From: Brachycybe producta
Lineage: Eukaryota > Arthropoda > Diplopoda > Playtdesmida > Andrognathidae
NCBI GenBank assembly: GCA_036925085.1
Contig: JAUPFP010000041.1
Coordinates: 1,332,001 to 1,396,000 of the forward strand
DNA length: 64,000 nucleotides
Direction of reading: 5' to 3'
Shown here: one piece after another, positions 1 through 13,140 of the stretch
Numbering within the stretch: position 1 is the first letter of the stretch
Layout of the letters: every line of letters begins with the position of its first letter
Program-made: the position numbers and the translations under genes
The notes under the pieces: model-generated
Seen by the model: only the letters and a program-made list of their open reading frames with translations
What the model was told of the DNA's origin: nothing
The model's database searches: none

Positions 1-2498
1 AGGATAATCCTTGTTTTATTGTATACCCTTGAACAGGGGCTTTCTATGTTAGAAACCCAGCAGACAGGGTTCAAAACGAATTGTTCAAATGCTCAGATTT
101 TTTCTTCTTGAATTTGGGCGTGAAGGTTATAAGCAAACATAACAAAAGCAATGAGCAAAGCCAATCAAAGGCCGCGGTTCGTACAGCGGACTTTGAAATA
201 TTGTAAAGAAAGTGTGACAGAGGTCTGCTATTTTACTCTTGTAACTTGTTGTAAGACAACTATTAGAATATTGTTCACTAATTTGGAATCCTTTTCGAGT
301 TAAATTTAATACACATGGGCTGCAAGATTTCTTAAAGGTAAATTCGAGTATTGGTCTTAATAGCTAGTGTAACCCCTTATGCAATCACTAGCAAACCATA
401 GAGTTTAGCAAAGCCTTGCCCCTTCTTTAGCACTTGCTAGCTCCAGAGAACAAAACATTGTTAGATAACAATTCTTATTAGAAAACCGCTGTATAAGAAG
501 ATATAACTATGCAAAGCTTACTAAAGAAATAAAGAGCTACAACTGATGCATATTTGTGGATTTTTTTTCTCCAAATTTAGACTATGGAATTCTCTTCCGG
601 CACATAGTTTTCTTTTTGGACGAATTCAATTTGACAATGATGTCTAAACCTTGTCTAAATCACAACCACTTACGATTGGGAATTGCCTCTCCTGCCATAT
701 GGCTCTCTAGCTGACTGCAGGTGTATGTACTAAGTTGAATTGAATTAAATATACAGTATTACAATGTGCACATTAATGACATACTTGGAATTTCCTCAAA
801 GTATTGAAATAAAACTCAAGAAAAAATTTCTAATTTTTAAAATTGTTCTTTGTCTTTAAGATTAACATTAATCTTTGGATATTGTTTAAAGTTTAGAATT
901 AATCCTTTTGTCCCAATTTAGTTGATGCTAAACAAATCCGTTTTCATTCAAAAGAGACCTACTGGATTATGGATTGATTTTATTGGTTTGTGTCAAAACT
1001 ACAAATAAAAAAAATCAGATCGAAAATTTTTTTAGTTTTTTGTTTTATTGTTGTCATTGTCACTGTAACATTTACAAGCAATAAAGTATCAAGTTTTAAA
1101 TCGTATATAATATACATAGTATACTCAAGTAAGAATTCTCGGCTCTAATTTGCTTCAATCCTAAATAATTATTAAAATTGTCTTCAAACAAGAATAAAAT
1201 TATTGCTATTTATAATATTTACAAATTATTTACATGTTAAATTTCATTTTTAATTGTTTTTATTTTGATTAGTTTTGAATAAACTGTAAATACGAGTAAA
1301 AAAATCAAATTAACTAAAATTAAAATTTCTTAAATAATAAAATTTACGACAATTTAAAAAAAAAGCATCAAATATACAGGGTGTAGAGAATGTCACTAAA
1401 GGTCAATTAAGAGCCAAATTCACTGTTTCCATTAGGTAAAAACAGAAGAAAATGAGTTTTGATTGGGTAAGTATTTTTTTTTAAAGAACAAACGTCATTC
1501 TTAACCACAGATTCTTTAATACAGTATGTGATCCAATCAAATCTTATTATTTTCATCTGGTAATTTGATGTAATGGAAACAGTGCTGTAAGGCCAGTTGA
1601 CCAACGGGCATATTTAGATATCATGATTTATAAAAAATGTTACGACAGACTCAAACGCGAGCACAAAATCAACTGACATTGTATTCAAAAACTATTTAGT
1701 TGAAAGTTACAATTCAAATTATTTTGAGAAACTTATAAATGTTGAGCCGTTTATATAAATTAACAATTAATTTAGGGGGGGAGGACATGCCACACCCTGC
1801 ATCTTGACCATTGCTGGAAAAGTATTAAACTTCCTTTTAAAAAAACAACAACAACAAAACTGAGAAATCAATCTAAAATAACCAATCATAGATATCGATA
1901 AAAATAAAACCAAAAATGAAAACAAAACAATTTTTTTTAAGACAGAAATCTTCAAAAAAAAAATGCAAGTTGTCCATAATATATTCGTTTGAAAAACTAT
2001 TCTATTAACAAAACAAAAAAATGTTAAGATATTTTTCTAAAATAAAAATATTTACAAGTAATTTTTTTAAAAAATGTTCCCTTCTTTCCTTCAAATAATT
2101 TTTTTGTTTTTAGACAGATTTCAGTCAATGTGTACTTTTTTTACATAAAGATGTGGTCAAAGTTTGACCAAATTTGCTTGACTACACAAGAACACATATT
2201 TCTTAGTTGTATGGATTGAAACAAAACGAACTACTGTATAGTTTGGGTACAGATTTATTTACAAAAGTAGATTTTTTTTATTCAAACAAACAAAAAAATC
2301 TGACAATCAAACATAAAAGAAAAGAGACAAAATTACAGAAAAAAAAATGTGAAGAGGACCTAAAGGAGTTGTTTCTCTTTGAAGTTTGTGAGCAAAGTAT
2401 GATTTATGAAAGATGTTTTGGTTATTGATTTGACCGTTGTTATTCAAAAAGTAATCAAACAATTAAGAATTACTAATAGAAGAACAAGTAAAATTAGA
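1..2498. other. AT-rich intergenic DNA, no gene seen
   Basis: Only short chance reading frames are present, on both strands, with low-complexity A/T runs. I see no splice-flanked conserved exon, no RNA gene and no clear transposon ends. It is the downstream flank of the minus-strand Maf gene. Confidence 0.6.
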
Positions 2499-2504
2499 TT
2501 TATT
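2499..2504 (-). terminator. Poly(A) signal of the Maf gene
   Basis: The minus strand reads AATAAA about 110 nt after the Maf stop codon. The intervening 3' UTR is GA-rich. The position fits a short 3' UTR. Cleavage would be expected a few tens of bases further on. Confidence 0.55.
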
Positions 2505-2613
2505 TTTTCTCTCTCCTTCTCCCTCTCTCTTTCATCTGAGATGCATTAAAGAGTAGAATAGGTCATCATCAGCATCATCATTCTGAATAAAAAAATCACT
2601 TTGGCAACTTCAG

Positions 2614-3502
2614 TCACATGTAAAATTCTGGCGAACTTGGATTGCTAGGAACTCCAGCACTGCTACTAACACTGGACATAGAGCCAAGCGAACCCTCTCG
2701 AGAACCTCGTAATATATCGTAACGTTGCTTGTAAGCATCTCTTTCTTGAAGAACACGAGTCAATTGTTGTCTCAAACGGAGAACTTCGGTCTGAAGCACT
2801 CTATTCTGTCCTTCCAATTCGTGTCTCTGTTGAAGACGTTTCGAACGACAGTTTTGAGCGTAACCACGGTTCTTAAGTGTTCGACGTTTCTGTTTGAGAC
2901 GTACAACTTCCTCTCGAGGACAACCGTGTAATTTTTTGTTCAACTCTCGCACCGTCAAAGACATGAGTTGGTCATCTGACAAATGGTCAATGTTGCCTGA
3001 CAAACAGAGGCGACCCATAAGAGATTCGTTACTTTGTCCACCGCTGCCGCCACCGTGATGATGATTATGGTGGCTGTGGTGGTGGTGGTGATTATGATGG
3101 TGGCGTCCAAGGACCAATTGATGTTCCTCTTGGTCCATGTGCATCTGATGATGGCTATGATGATGGTGCTGTAAATGTGGAATGTTAGGATTGGCATGCA
3201 ATTGATGTGGATGGAGAGCAAGACTCGAACGGACGAGCGATGGAATCGGTGACAGCACACTGACGGTGGTGGCCGGCATCGTAGCGCCTTCGACGGAAGA
3301 TGGTGCCATCGTGTTCGGAGTCTGGAGTGTATGTAGTTGCTGCTGCTGTTGTTGACCATGATGAAGTTCGGAAGCTTCTGCTCCATAATCTTTTCTCATT
3401 AGATGATGACCACTAGGAAGACATGGTGACAACACCTGCTGCTGTTGTATCCAGTGATTCGGTGCCGTGTCCGAATGTTCCATAATGTCCACTATGTCAT
3501 CT

Positions 3503-3534
<32 letters not shown>

Positions 3535-4296
3535 ATCATCATCGTCGTCGTCGTCTTCTTCGTCAGCCTCGCGACTATCTTCCATGCCACCTTCATTACG
3601 AACATGCAAATCGAGCGGTTCCTGTGTCATACCATTGTAGCGCATGTTTTGTGTCAACCATAGCATGTCTTCCAATAAACTTGTTTTTGTACTTAGTTGT
3701 GGTGGTTGTTGTTGTGGTTCTGGTGTTGTACTTTCTTGAAGTTGGTGTTGTTGTGGTTCACCATTATCATGGTTTGGTACCACATGCTCGTGTCGATAAT
3801 GGTTCGAAGTAGAAGAAGAAGTAGAAACATGGGTAGAATTACTCACCGGTGAAGTGTTAGAAGAGCTTGTTCCAGATTTATCAGTTATGGCCACAGTATG
3901 TTGCTGTTGCTGTTGTATTGTAGGAGTGTTCCTTGTTGTGGTAGGGCTTGGAGGAGGTTTCAAAACGGCCACTTTGCTAGAATTTTTGTCAGCAACAACA
4001 TCATTAATTGGCCTTTCTGATGGTACTGTAGCTGCTTCCGTGGAGTTTGCCGTTGACGTAGTTGTCAATGTCGGTGATTGCGTAGTTGATTGTACGAAAG
4101 TGGCACATGGAGCAATTATCAGAGATCCTCCACTAGTGTCATTTAGATTGTTGCGTTGATTTGCCATAATACAGGTACCGTTGAATTTGCTCATTGCCTT
4201 CATTTCTTGTTTCATTACTTCTTCCAAATGATTCAAATCAAAGTCGTTCACGTAGTCGTCCTCGAGCTGAGGTATAACAGCTTCGGCGGCTTCCAT
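2614..4296 (-). CDS. maf: Large Maf bZIP transcription factor (MafB / traffic jam type)
   Basis: This is a nuclear DNA-binding activator of the large Maf family, 560 aa, in one uninterrupted exon, as is usual for several large Maf genes. Near the N terminus is the family's transactivation motif (DYVNDFDL, about residues 13-20). The middle is low complexity: Ser/Thr and Gln runs, an Asp/Glu run of about 20 residues near 245-270, then His-rich stretches. The C-terminal third has the extended homology region ([20 protein letters not shown]), a basic region ([19 protein letters not shown], near 465-485), a leucine zipper and the conserved SSPEF-type tail. The frame is open 56 codons further upstream, but that part is low complexity; I chose the ATG just before the transactivation motif, which has A at -3. 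The CPREEV and NCRSKR variants look protostome-like rather than vertebrate. Confidence 0.93.
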
Positions 4297-4936
4297 ATTC
4301 TTTTGAAGAAGAAGAAGAAGAAGAAGAAAAAAAAACTTGCTATCTTCTTTGGAGATGTCTTTGATTTCCAAAAAGTTGTTTGCTGTCTTTACTAGCAAGA
4401 GTAGGTGATGATGTTGGTTTTTAGAAGAACTTTTTTGATATTCAAAGTTGAACACAAGTGGCACAAAATCCTTTAGCAGAAAAAAAAATTAATTTTTGTT
4501 GTTGCTCTTGCTGCTATACTTTAAAAGTCTTCAAAAGTTTGCGTTTAGTCAGGAAGGTAAAATAATTGGCTTTGTTGGTATAAACATGACAATTGGCATC
4601 ATTACATGTGGAGATTCCATCACCGCGGCCACGAAAAAAAAAATATAGTAAAATTCAATGTTTTATAAATGTCTTTTGTTTTGTTTTTTAAAAACAAAAT
4701 TTAAAAATTAACTTTTTAACAGATCTTTCTTCCGAAACTTCGTAAACAAAAAAGAAACTTTTTTGGAAGATGCACAAAAAACAAAAACTAAAATTCAAAA
4801 ACAAAAACTTTTCAAAACTCTTGGAAGGTTTTTTTTCTTGCCTTTCTTCTCTTAATATATATTTATATATCTTGAGAGCTCAGAGTCAATTTGCTAACTT
4901 TTCAAATGGCTTGCTCTAACTGAACTGAAGAGAACT
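4297..4936 (-). other. Predicted 5' UTR of the Maf gene
   Basis: This is the stretch between the inferred transcription start and the chosen ATG. It is A/T-rich with poly-A and poly-T runs. The 5' part of the longer open frame lies here and encodes mostly Phe/Leu and Lys runs, which I take as untranslated. A small (GAA)n tract sits just 5' of the ATG. Confidence 0.4.
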
Positions 4937-4966
4937 GAGCCAAGTACATGGAGGCAGGCTTATATG
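4932..4966 (-). promoter_or_regulatory. Core promoter of the Maf gene: TATA box plus initiator
   Basis: On the minus strand a TATAAG box (4964-4959) is followed 28 nt later by TCAGTT, a match to the arthropod-style initiator, whose A is at 4936. Spacing and orientation fit a TATA-Inr promoter driving Maf. This is sequence inference only. Confidence 0.5.
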
Positions 4967-5006
4967 TTCTCTAGGCTGCATTTGCCATTGATATTTATTG
5001 ACTGAC

Positions 5007-5014
5007 TGACGTCA
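5007..5014. promoter_or_regulatory. CRE-type palindrome TGACGTCA upstream of Maf
   Basis: A perfect TGACGTCA lies about 70 bp upstream of the inferred Maf start, preceded by TGACTGAC. CREB/ATF factors bind this core, and C-type Maf response elements contain it. Auto-regulation by Maf is possible but unproven. Confidence 0.35.
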
Positions 5015-5528
5015 TTCTATGATACTCAAACGTCATCTTCTTTCATCTCTCTTGGCAATGCTTTTCGTATTTTTTTTTTTTTGGAAAGAGAAGGAATGGG
5101 GGTGTATGGTTTGAATATAGAAAGGGGAGAAAAAGCTTAGGAGTTAGGATGAAGTGTTGCCAGCAAGCCACATTGAACACGCCTAGGTTTAATACAAAAT
5201 CTTGAGAGCACATGTGTGGCATCGGGGTTTGAATTCATGTTGGCTTTTACATACAAAAACGCAACACTTCTTTTCAATGTTCAACAAGTTTCGTTTTTTT
5301 AAAACTTTTTTTCTGTGTTGTTTACTATTAGGTAGTCTTAATATATTAACGCAATCGCAAATCACACCATTGTCTACTAAAATAATAAACAAATAACATT
5401 TAAATCATAATTATAGAAAAAAAATTCCTATCATGTTATTTTTTTAAAAAAAATTCCTATTATGTTATTTTTTTAAAAAAAATTCCTATTATGTTATTTT
5501 TTAAAAAAAAAACTTCAATAGGATTTTA

Positions 5529-5728
5529 CGATGCCACCTTTCCTCTTTTGTGGCGGACAGTCCTCCATTCGGAAGAAATGTCCTCCGGAAAGGACCGTCC
5601 ACCATGACGGCAAACATGTCCTCCACGCAATAAATTGTCTAAAAACTTAAATACGTTCGTGGAGGATGGCCCTGGCCGAAGGATAGTTCTTCCGAATGGA
5701 GGACTGTCCTCCACAAGTGGCAAGCCTA
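5529..5728. mobile_element. Small inverted-repeat element (MITE), copy 1
   Basis: About 200 bp run from gccaccttt to gtggcaagcc, with imperfect inverted arms rich in the motif GGACAGTCCTCC. The same sequence recurs at 11,651-11,851, so it is a dispersed family with no coding capacity. A target duplication is not clear. Confidence 0.6.
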
Positions 5729-5882
5729 TGTGGCAGTGAACTGCAAAAGAAAAATATCATTTAGAAAATTAATTATTCTTAGTCTCAGATGGTTTAATAT
5801 TAATAACCGAACTCATGATGATTCTGCGTATTTATTCTTTCTTGCACCAAAAAAAAATGAAAATGAGTGTTTACTGTAAAAC

Positions 5883-5883
<1 letters not shown>

Positions 5884-5927
<44 letters not shown>

Positions 5928-5938
5928 GTGCGTGTGTG
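5884..5938. repeat. (GT)n microsatellite
   Basis: About 27 GT dinucleotide units, with a few GC interruptions near the 3' end. Confidence 0.95.
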
Positions 5939-7143
5939 CAAGAAACCACTAAATCTTACAAAAAGAGTAAATTATCACATTGGCAATTGCAATTAATTCA
6001 ATGCCACATTGCAGTGAATATTGCTTTAAAAATTGCCAATCAAATTGCCGCTCAACTCTAATTTTACTAAAAAAAACGTTAGTTTTTCAGCACTATATAT
6101 ATGCCCACATGCCCAAACTTCATCTGAAGTCCCAATAAACTCCTAGTTAGTAGTTCACAACTTCAACATTAATAATTAATACATTTGATTGAGTTTACGG
6201 CTGGCCTCACACGGACCACTTAGTGGCACCACTGACAACTGATTATGATTTCAATAGGGAGGCCGCCCCTTCACATGCGCCAAAAAATAGAAAGGTAATT
6301 TCAAGCTAGAAAAACAAATGGGTCAATTTTATTAGATGCTTTGACATTGATATTTTTACAATTTTAATAACGTAATGAATAAATTAAACCAATATAATAT
6401 AACACTTTTCATAGCAATTTCAAATCTTCCATTGTCGTTTTTTAAGCCTCCCACTTGTCAAAAATGTTAAACTGGGTAGTAGGTACACTATGGAGTTATG
6501 ATCCTTTTAAAAAAATAGCGCTACTGTGTGCAGTTGTGTCAGTCACTCACTGGTCTTAGCAAGCCATAGGTTTCAATGGTGGGTTTATTTCACACGGACA
6601 CAAAAAGTGGTCATGTTTAGCCGGCCTGAAGCTACTGATTACATGAGAGGTGTTCATACAACCCACCACCCACGTTTTTTCCCGTTCTGTATTGACAAAA
6701 ATTGATCGATTCCTGAACCAGGTGGCAACCTTTACTTTTTTTTTTTTTTTTTTTTTTTGCCAAGTTTTATATAATTATTTTGAACGAGACACTTCGTAGC
6801 ACAAGTCAGTGACGTCCACTGAGTGGCGCCATCAAGGGGTCCGTATGAAACGCACAGACTCCGTCCACCCACTGAGTATCGTTAAAACAAATTGTATTCA
6901 AAAACTTTTAAATGTAGCTTGGTGTTATTTTACCATGACTGTTTTTGTTTTTATTTTTGTGATTCCATTTGGAACTTTGTTTTCATTAAAGCCTACATTA
7001 ATAGCTATTTTAATGTAACTTTATTTTTCTCTTACAAATTTATCCATTGTGTGTTATGTTTTGTTAAGTATATTATGTATTTTTTATCTAATTTTAAAAA
7101 TTACTATTTGACATATTTGCCTAAATTTTAAAAATTCTAATTC
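5939..7143. other. Intergenic DNA, no gene seen
   Basis: This is AT-rich. A poly-T tract lies at about 6736-6758. Similar motifs near 6205 (CACACGGACCAC) and, inverted, near 6840 (ggggtccgtatg) hint at the ends of an old transposon, but the match is too weak to call. Confidence 0.45.
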
Positions 7144-7731
7144 GAGACCAATTACCTCCAGAAATTTCTTTTCAAAATATTGTCAAGAATTATTCAACGA
7201 TTGCCAAAACGATTTTAAAATTTTTAAAATAAGTTAATAAAACCATAAAAAATTTAAAAATGAAGTGACTTTTCCCCCCGAGTCACCAAACGACACCATT
7301 TTAAATTTCCAAAAACGAAAGTCTCTCCCTCCCCCCCCCCATTTTTGTGGCAAAGGTTGTCACCTCACATTTCCAGAATTGCTTAATGAAATAAATAAGT
7401 ATTCCCTATTCCTATTCAACTCAATACAACCTTCCAACGTGGAATGATTCAAATATTAAATACATAGTATTTTGAAATGAAAGTAATGAGTTAGGTGATC
7501 GCAACACATCAGAATTCAAGTAGAGGAGTAGACTTTGGGAGGTTTTGTTGCCAATGTCTGTTTGGTGGCGCTTCTATCTGATAAAATTCATTTACATAAA
7601 AAGTCAACTGATTTTTAATTTTTTTAAATTATATTAATCACTTATTTTAAATTTTCAAAATCGTTTTGGTAATTCGTTGAATAATTCTTGACAATATTTT
7701 GACAAGAAATTTGTGGAGGTAATACGGTCTC
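7144..7731. mobile_element. Foldback element with arms of about 95 bp
   Basis: The left arm (7144-7238) starts gagaccaattacctcc. The right arm (about 7630-7731) is its imperfect reverse complement, ending ggaggtaatacggtctc. The centre has no conserved coding sequence. Related arm sequence occurs near 54,910-55,010, so the family is dispersed. Confidence 0.65.
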
Positions 7732-7739
7732 TAAGTTAA

Positions 7740-8770
7740 TTTTGTTTTTTTCTCTAAACTCTTAAAAACATTTTTGCATAAGAAATATATATTTTCAAAG
7801 TTATTGTGTCTATTTTTGAACTTTTATAAATATTGATTTTATATTTATATCTAAAACTTAAAAGAAAATAATACAAGCAGGTGGAACCTTTTTTTTATCA
7901 ACCTAAAAAAGAATACAACTTCATGGAACAGAAGCAGAGACACACACACAACCCATGAAAAAATTATCTTTTTATAGCCGCACACCTGACGTCATCGGTT
8001 TTGCATAACATAATATACCTGCTGCCTCAACACATTTCGTCATCAGTGACGTGAAAAAAACACTTCTATAAGTTAAACCTTTCCACCGCACCATGCAAAA
8101 ACCAATTAGCACATTAACAAACAAAAAAAAAAATCTTCACAACAAAAACTCACATTGCAAATAAATAAAACATAAACAAACCTGAAAAAACCACAAATGG
8201 TATTTGTAAATACAAGGGAGGGGGAAGAATAAGAAGAAATAAAGGGGAGGCGGAGAAAAAGAAAAGGGGAAGGTGAACAAAAAAGAAGGATAAAGAAGAG
8301 GTAAAAGGCAAAAAAGAGGTTGGGGGGGGGGGGGGGGTGTAACATATTATGCTCAGAACAGAAATACAAAAGGTTAAAAATTCTGAAGTCATTTCATTTA
8401 AATCACTTAGTTAAGATAAGAAATATAATTGCATCACATTAACTTCAAGCTTGTGACGTCAGAGTGATTGATTAATAAAATCCGTCTTACCAAACAATTA
8501 AAGAACTAGTTGGTTTTAAACTACTAAGAGTCCACACAGGCACACTGCTGCTAATAAAAAGAATACTCCAGAATTTTAAAACATTTGAAATATTTAAAAC
8601 ACTTCAACACTTTTAGATAATATTAATGGAAATTAAACATCCCTCTTAAAACCACAAGTCAAATAAAAATTCTTACATTAAAAATTTAAAATCACAAGTA
8701 AATAGGGTTTAACATTATTTTTTACCTTAAAATTCAACTCACGTTGAAAACATTCGCAATAATTCTACCA
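7740..8770. other. Intergenic DNA, no gene seen
   Basis: Purine-rich plus strand (8200-8320) ends in a run of 17 G at 8322-8337. A CRE-like TGACGTCA lies near 8455. No coding evidence on either strand. Confidence 0.5.
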
Positions 8771-8812
8771 AGAGCCTAAAAGCACTCCAGCGTGCACGTG
8801 CTGCATGACATC
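8771..8812. repeat. Partial copy of the 54.5-kb MITE terminus
   Basis: This segment (aagagcctaaaagcactcc, then agcgtgcacgtg) matches one end of the inverted-repeat element at 54,466-54,905. No partner arm was seen nearby, so it is probably a fragment. Confidence 0.4.
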
Positions 8813-10186
8813 ATAGACACAATGTTAACGCGGGTTTACATTATTCAGTGTATTCAACATAAATGTAGTAATGTGTTGTACAATGCATCTTGCAACACAA
8901 GTGTTTGCACTCTGCTACACTATTACTACTACTACTGTAGTAGTGGCTATAATTTATTTTGGCCAGTGGTCATTAATATGCACCCTTTCGTCACCTTGAC
9001 AAATAGAGATGACTCTCGTAGCTTTCTATTGGCTAGAACAATTTTTTGTACAACAAAAATTTGAACAGAGCTCTACTTTCCACAACATTTTTATAATGTA
9101 TAATGTGTCAGGCTGTAATGTGTTGTGGCATACCTCATTTTACAACACATTATACCAGCTTCATCGTAAAGGTGCGTACACACTAGGCCAACAAACGGCA
9201 GGCAACGCATTCGTTGACCTGGGCTAATGTTCGGTCACCTGTTGGTACGTCAAAGAATGTTCGTTGGAAGGCTTTCCATAGTGTGTACTGGGTTCATTGG
9301 CACCAAGCAGTACGGTGAATGTGGACCGGCAATCCGAAAGTTCATTGGCTCGTAACATCAGAGGGCTTGGTGTCACCAGAGCTGGCACGTACTGGCTCAC
9401 AAATCATAGGTCGGCAATATCCGGCATCAGTGCTTCGTCCCCCTTTTCTCTCCACATTCTTTACATAGTTGGCAAACTGAGCGAGCCACAAAAATTAGAA
9501 ATATTTTTTCAGTATAGCACCAAAAGCTTAAAAACGTTTGAAATCTGTTAAATTTTGTAAACTTACGAGGGCCACACAATTTGGGGATGTTCCCAAAAGC
9601 TGCAAGTTTCTATTTGCTTAAGGAGACTTCTTAGTTTTAAGAGGTTCCAGGGGCTACACAGTTTCAAAAGGCTTAGGAGGTTTCCAGTTTAGAGTGGCTA
9701 GCTGGGGTGGCCATGCCGTTTCGAGAACATCGCGGCAGCCCCTTCACAATTTCGATAAGCTCCTCTTGGCTTGTTTCGTCAATAACGTTTTTTTTATTTT
9801 CAATTGATACAGTTTAAATTTTGAACACATTTTATTATGTTATTAACAACTAGCTTAAGTTACAAAAGTGTATACGTGTTATAGTTTTCGAAATACATAT
9901 TCTTAAACAAAACGCATGTCGCATGCCTCACTTTGTAGTGTATAGAATTGTATGTTTCGCAAGGCGGAATTTGCCTCCTTGCTACCTGGCCAGTACGTGC
10001 CTGCAGTGCCCTGCACCAGAGTGATGTATTATTAACTAGTCATACAGATGAAAAACTTTTCAAAATATGCGTGTTAAATGATTGTTTAAAAAGCACCAAA
10101 TGGTGATGCAAATCAGCATGTATTATATGTGGCTATATATTACTTGCAATAGTCTTTTAGTAACTAGGAAAAGTAGCTCAATACAT
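8813..10186. other. Intergenic DNA, no gene seen; possible degraded inverted-repeat element inside
   Basis: Near 9172-9290 short inverted ends (GTACACACTA / TAGTGTGTAC) bracket about 110 bp, suggestive of a small element. Nothing else is recognisable. Confidence 0.4.
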
Positions 10187-10367
10187 TTAGGGCCGAGTCA
10201 CACGCACAGAGAAACTACCAAAAAAATAAAAATCAGAATATTTCTATAGTCCTGTGCAATGAGAAATAAATGGCACTAAGTAAGTACTGCTAAATGCCTT
10301 ACAAAGGGGAAATTCAATGGGATTTTAGTGTGGGATTTCAGTGTGTGCGTGTGATTCACCCCTAAGG
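10187..10367. mobile_element. MITE with 22-bp terminal inverted repeats
   Basis: The left end is ttagggccgagtcacacgca and the right end is the inverted ttaggggtgaatcacacgca, with only a few mismatches. The element is about 180 bp and non-coding. Family unknown. Confidence 0.6.
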
Positions 10368-10493
10368 GTATTTTTTTCATGTTCATACAAATTTGACATA
10401 AATTATACCTTTGAATAAGTTGACTGGTGTGACCTTAGTGTAGCCTCTCTTTCACATGTTTTGCTATACCCATTGCTATAAAAACTGTTAAAC

Positions 10494-10495
<2 letters not shown>

Positions 10496-10586
<91 letters not shown>
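10496..10586. repeat. (AT)n microsatellite, about 45 units
   Basis: An uninterrupted TA dinucleotide run of about 90 bp, able to extrude as a cruciform. Confidence 0.97.
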
Positions 10587-10588
<2 letters not shown>

Positions 10589-11650
10589 CCACTTGTTTTT
10601 GTAATTTCAATTTCACAAAAAAACTACTGCTAAAACAACCAAATGACTCCAGAATTCAGTAAAAATTAAGCAACATTGGAATGTTTTTTTTTTGTTTTCT
10701 AGAAGCAGATCTAAAGATAACTAACAATCTATGTGCAAAAATATTTTGTTAGAAATTTATTTAAATTTTTTAAACATTTGATTGTGAATTAGAGGGCAAA
10801 CTGCAACTTTTGAAAGTAAAATGACTGAGAAGTCTCCCTCTCGCCATACATATTACTTTTTGTGCCTGAAATAGGTTCCAAAATATAGCGCATCCGCCCC
10901 TCCCACTTTACTTGCATCAACTGTATTTCTGAACCAAAAAAAGAAAAATTTGGATAGAATCCAATGAACTTGACTGACAATGATTTCTAATGGTTAAAAA
11001 AGATACAGTAAGTTTTTTCAAGGTTACCTCTCTTAACTCCCTCTCAACCCCCCCCCCCTCCCACCACCACTATTACTATCTACTACTACTACAATGCTCA
11101 TATTTGCCACCTTAATTAATGTTAATAAATTAAGAGCTCAAGAAAATGTAAAATTAGCAGACACAGGAACTTTTTTTTATGTAGATAAAAATAACTGCGA
11201 AATGTCTAAACAAAAAAATGACGACATCAACAATCTTTGATGATAATATTTAAAATTACTAATAACCACACAACCAGATTCAACTCAACTTGAAGTTCAC
11301 TTCAAGAAGATTTTGCAAAAAAAATGAAGTAAAAGTTTTGAAAACAATCCGTGGCCAATGAAACAACAGTATACAATAATTTCAAAAAGAAAGGGGAAAA
11401 ACTCCGGGAACCTACCTTTTTCAAGAAAGCAGTCATGTAATCCGCGTCCTTACTTTCTCGAGAATATTAAAATGGATATGACAATGTTCTGTGTGAAAGT
11501 AAGAATGTAAAGAATTTTTAGGCTTCATGTTTTAGCCTTGACATCGGGAAATTCTTTACTTTTACAGAGCACAGACAGCACAGTCTAATTTCTTTTAATA
11601 TTTTCTGAAAATTGTTTGTCACTACTCGCCACCTAGGTGGTATAGGTATT

Positions 11651-11851
11651 CTTGCCACCTTTCCTCCATTGTAGAGGACAGTCCTCCATCCGGAGGAAGG
11701 AAATGTCCTCCAGCCAGGACCGTCCTCCGCGAAGGCAAACATGTCCTCCGCACAATAAATTGTATAAAAACTTAAATACGTTCATGGAGGATGGTCCTGG
11801 CCAAAGGACAGTTCTTCCGAATGGAGGACTGTCCTCCATAGGTGGCAAGCC
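11651..11851. mobile_element. Small inverted-repeat element (MITE), copy 2
   Basis: Second copy of the element at 5529-5728, in the same orientation. The outer ends ttgccacct and aggtggcaa are inverted copies, and the interior retains ataaattgtataaaaactta in common with copy 1. Confidence 0.6.
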
Positions 11852-13140
11852 TAGGTATAACCCTACATCCCACAAATACCATCTTGACTGACTGACACTA
11901 ACTATTAAGGGATTATTAGTGAAGCCACAAAAAATATTCATGCAACATGAGTGCCATTCTTTTTTTTTTTTTTTTAATAATAATGCATTTTATGCAAATT
12001 TAAAATGAAAAAAAAAATTGAAAGTTTGTATACAGAAATGTGCATTAGGGTGCATGGTCCACACTATAAGAGAACAACGAACAGAACACTGTTCGTGAAC
12101 AGTGTGGACGGTTTTCATAACATTTCTCTGAATTTTTGTTGCGATACAATGTTGCGGGGGGTTTGAATGAAGTCAGTTGCGATACAGACCCGCAACAATG
12201 TTGAAATGTTTCGGGGCTGAATCGCGTCAGCTCAGATTCATGTTTCTTGACTCCCATCAAAGAGCTAAGTTTGCTATTAATTAATAAAGACTAATCAAGC
12301 GTATAAAATACTGTGTGTAAATTCACAACTAAATTGTGTTTTTGAGATTTCGAACTCCTGCCACATCGCCTCATTTCACGTGTGTTTCTTGTGTGTGCCC
12401 AGTGCCTACCACCACCGTTTCTGGTTTTATTCGTCCCTCTTGATCAATGACATTGTAAGCACATATTGAAAGAGCCACTTCCGCAGGTGATAATGACATG
12501 GTGAAAGTCAGAAAGATGAAGAAAAACTTAAGTATAGGTGTGGTGGACATGGAACAATGTAGCGGCTCTGAATCGCGTCAGTTGCCATTCTGTCCCGCAA
12601 CACTGTATCACAGTAGCCCCGCAAAAATGTAACGCAACAAAGAATCCTGGTGTGTACTAGGCTTAACACAATTTGGTTGCTGTTCTGTTGGGCCCCCGAT
12701 TGTATGAAACTTTTCAATTTAGATTTTATTTCATTTGAAAATAACACGGAATTGGACTTTGTGGTTGTGGCGCCAAAGCATCAAATTTAACCTGAATTAT
12801 AAAACATTGCTAAAAACATGATGCAAGAAAAAAAAAACGCAAAGCTGAACGAAGTTTATGGAATTTTTTTTATTTGTTTACCTTTGGCGTCACTGAAGTA
12901 CAGGCGTAACACATTCGTAAACATTCGTAGTTAGAAACTAGATGAGTAAAAAAAAAACACGTAAAAGAATTTCCATTACATAGAAATATATTTTCTGGCA
13001 TGTAGATCGACTTACGTATTAGGCAAGAGATGCTTTTCCCGATGGGCTGCTCCGCTCGTTGACGTCTGGAAAGAGACAATTTAAGCAAAATAAAGTGTTC
13101 AAAATTACACAAGAAAGTGACCGAAAGCGGAATCACTAAA
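11852..13140. other. Intergenic DNA, no gene seen
   Basis: A perfect palindrome CACTGTTC-GT-GAACAGTG lies at 12,087-12,104. Two similar stretches containing gaatcgcgtcag (about 12,210 and 12,570) look like remnants of one repeat family. No exon signal was found. Confidence 0.45.

Noticed and set aside
2955-3386. 143-codon minus-strand frame overlapping Maf
   Set aside because: It is an out-of-frame shadow of the Maf His/Gln-rich region.
6205-6865. Possible transposon with CACACGGACC ends
   Set aside because: End similarity is weak and no target duplication or second copy was found.
12087-12104. Perfect palindrome CACTGTTCGTGAACAGTG as a steroid-receptor site
   Set aside because: Spacer is 2 nt, not the 3 nt of GRE-type sites, and no gene is adjacent; kept only as a note.
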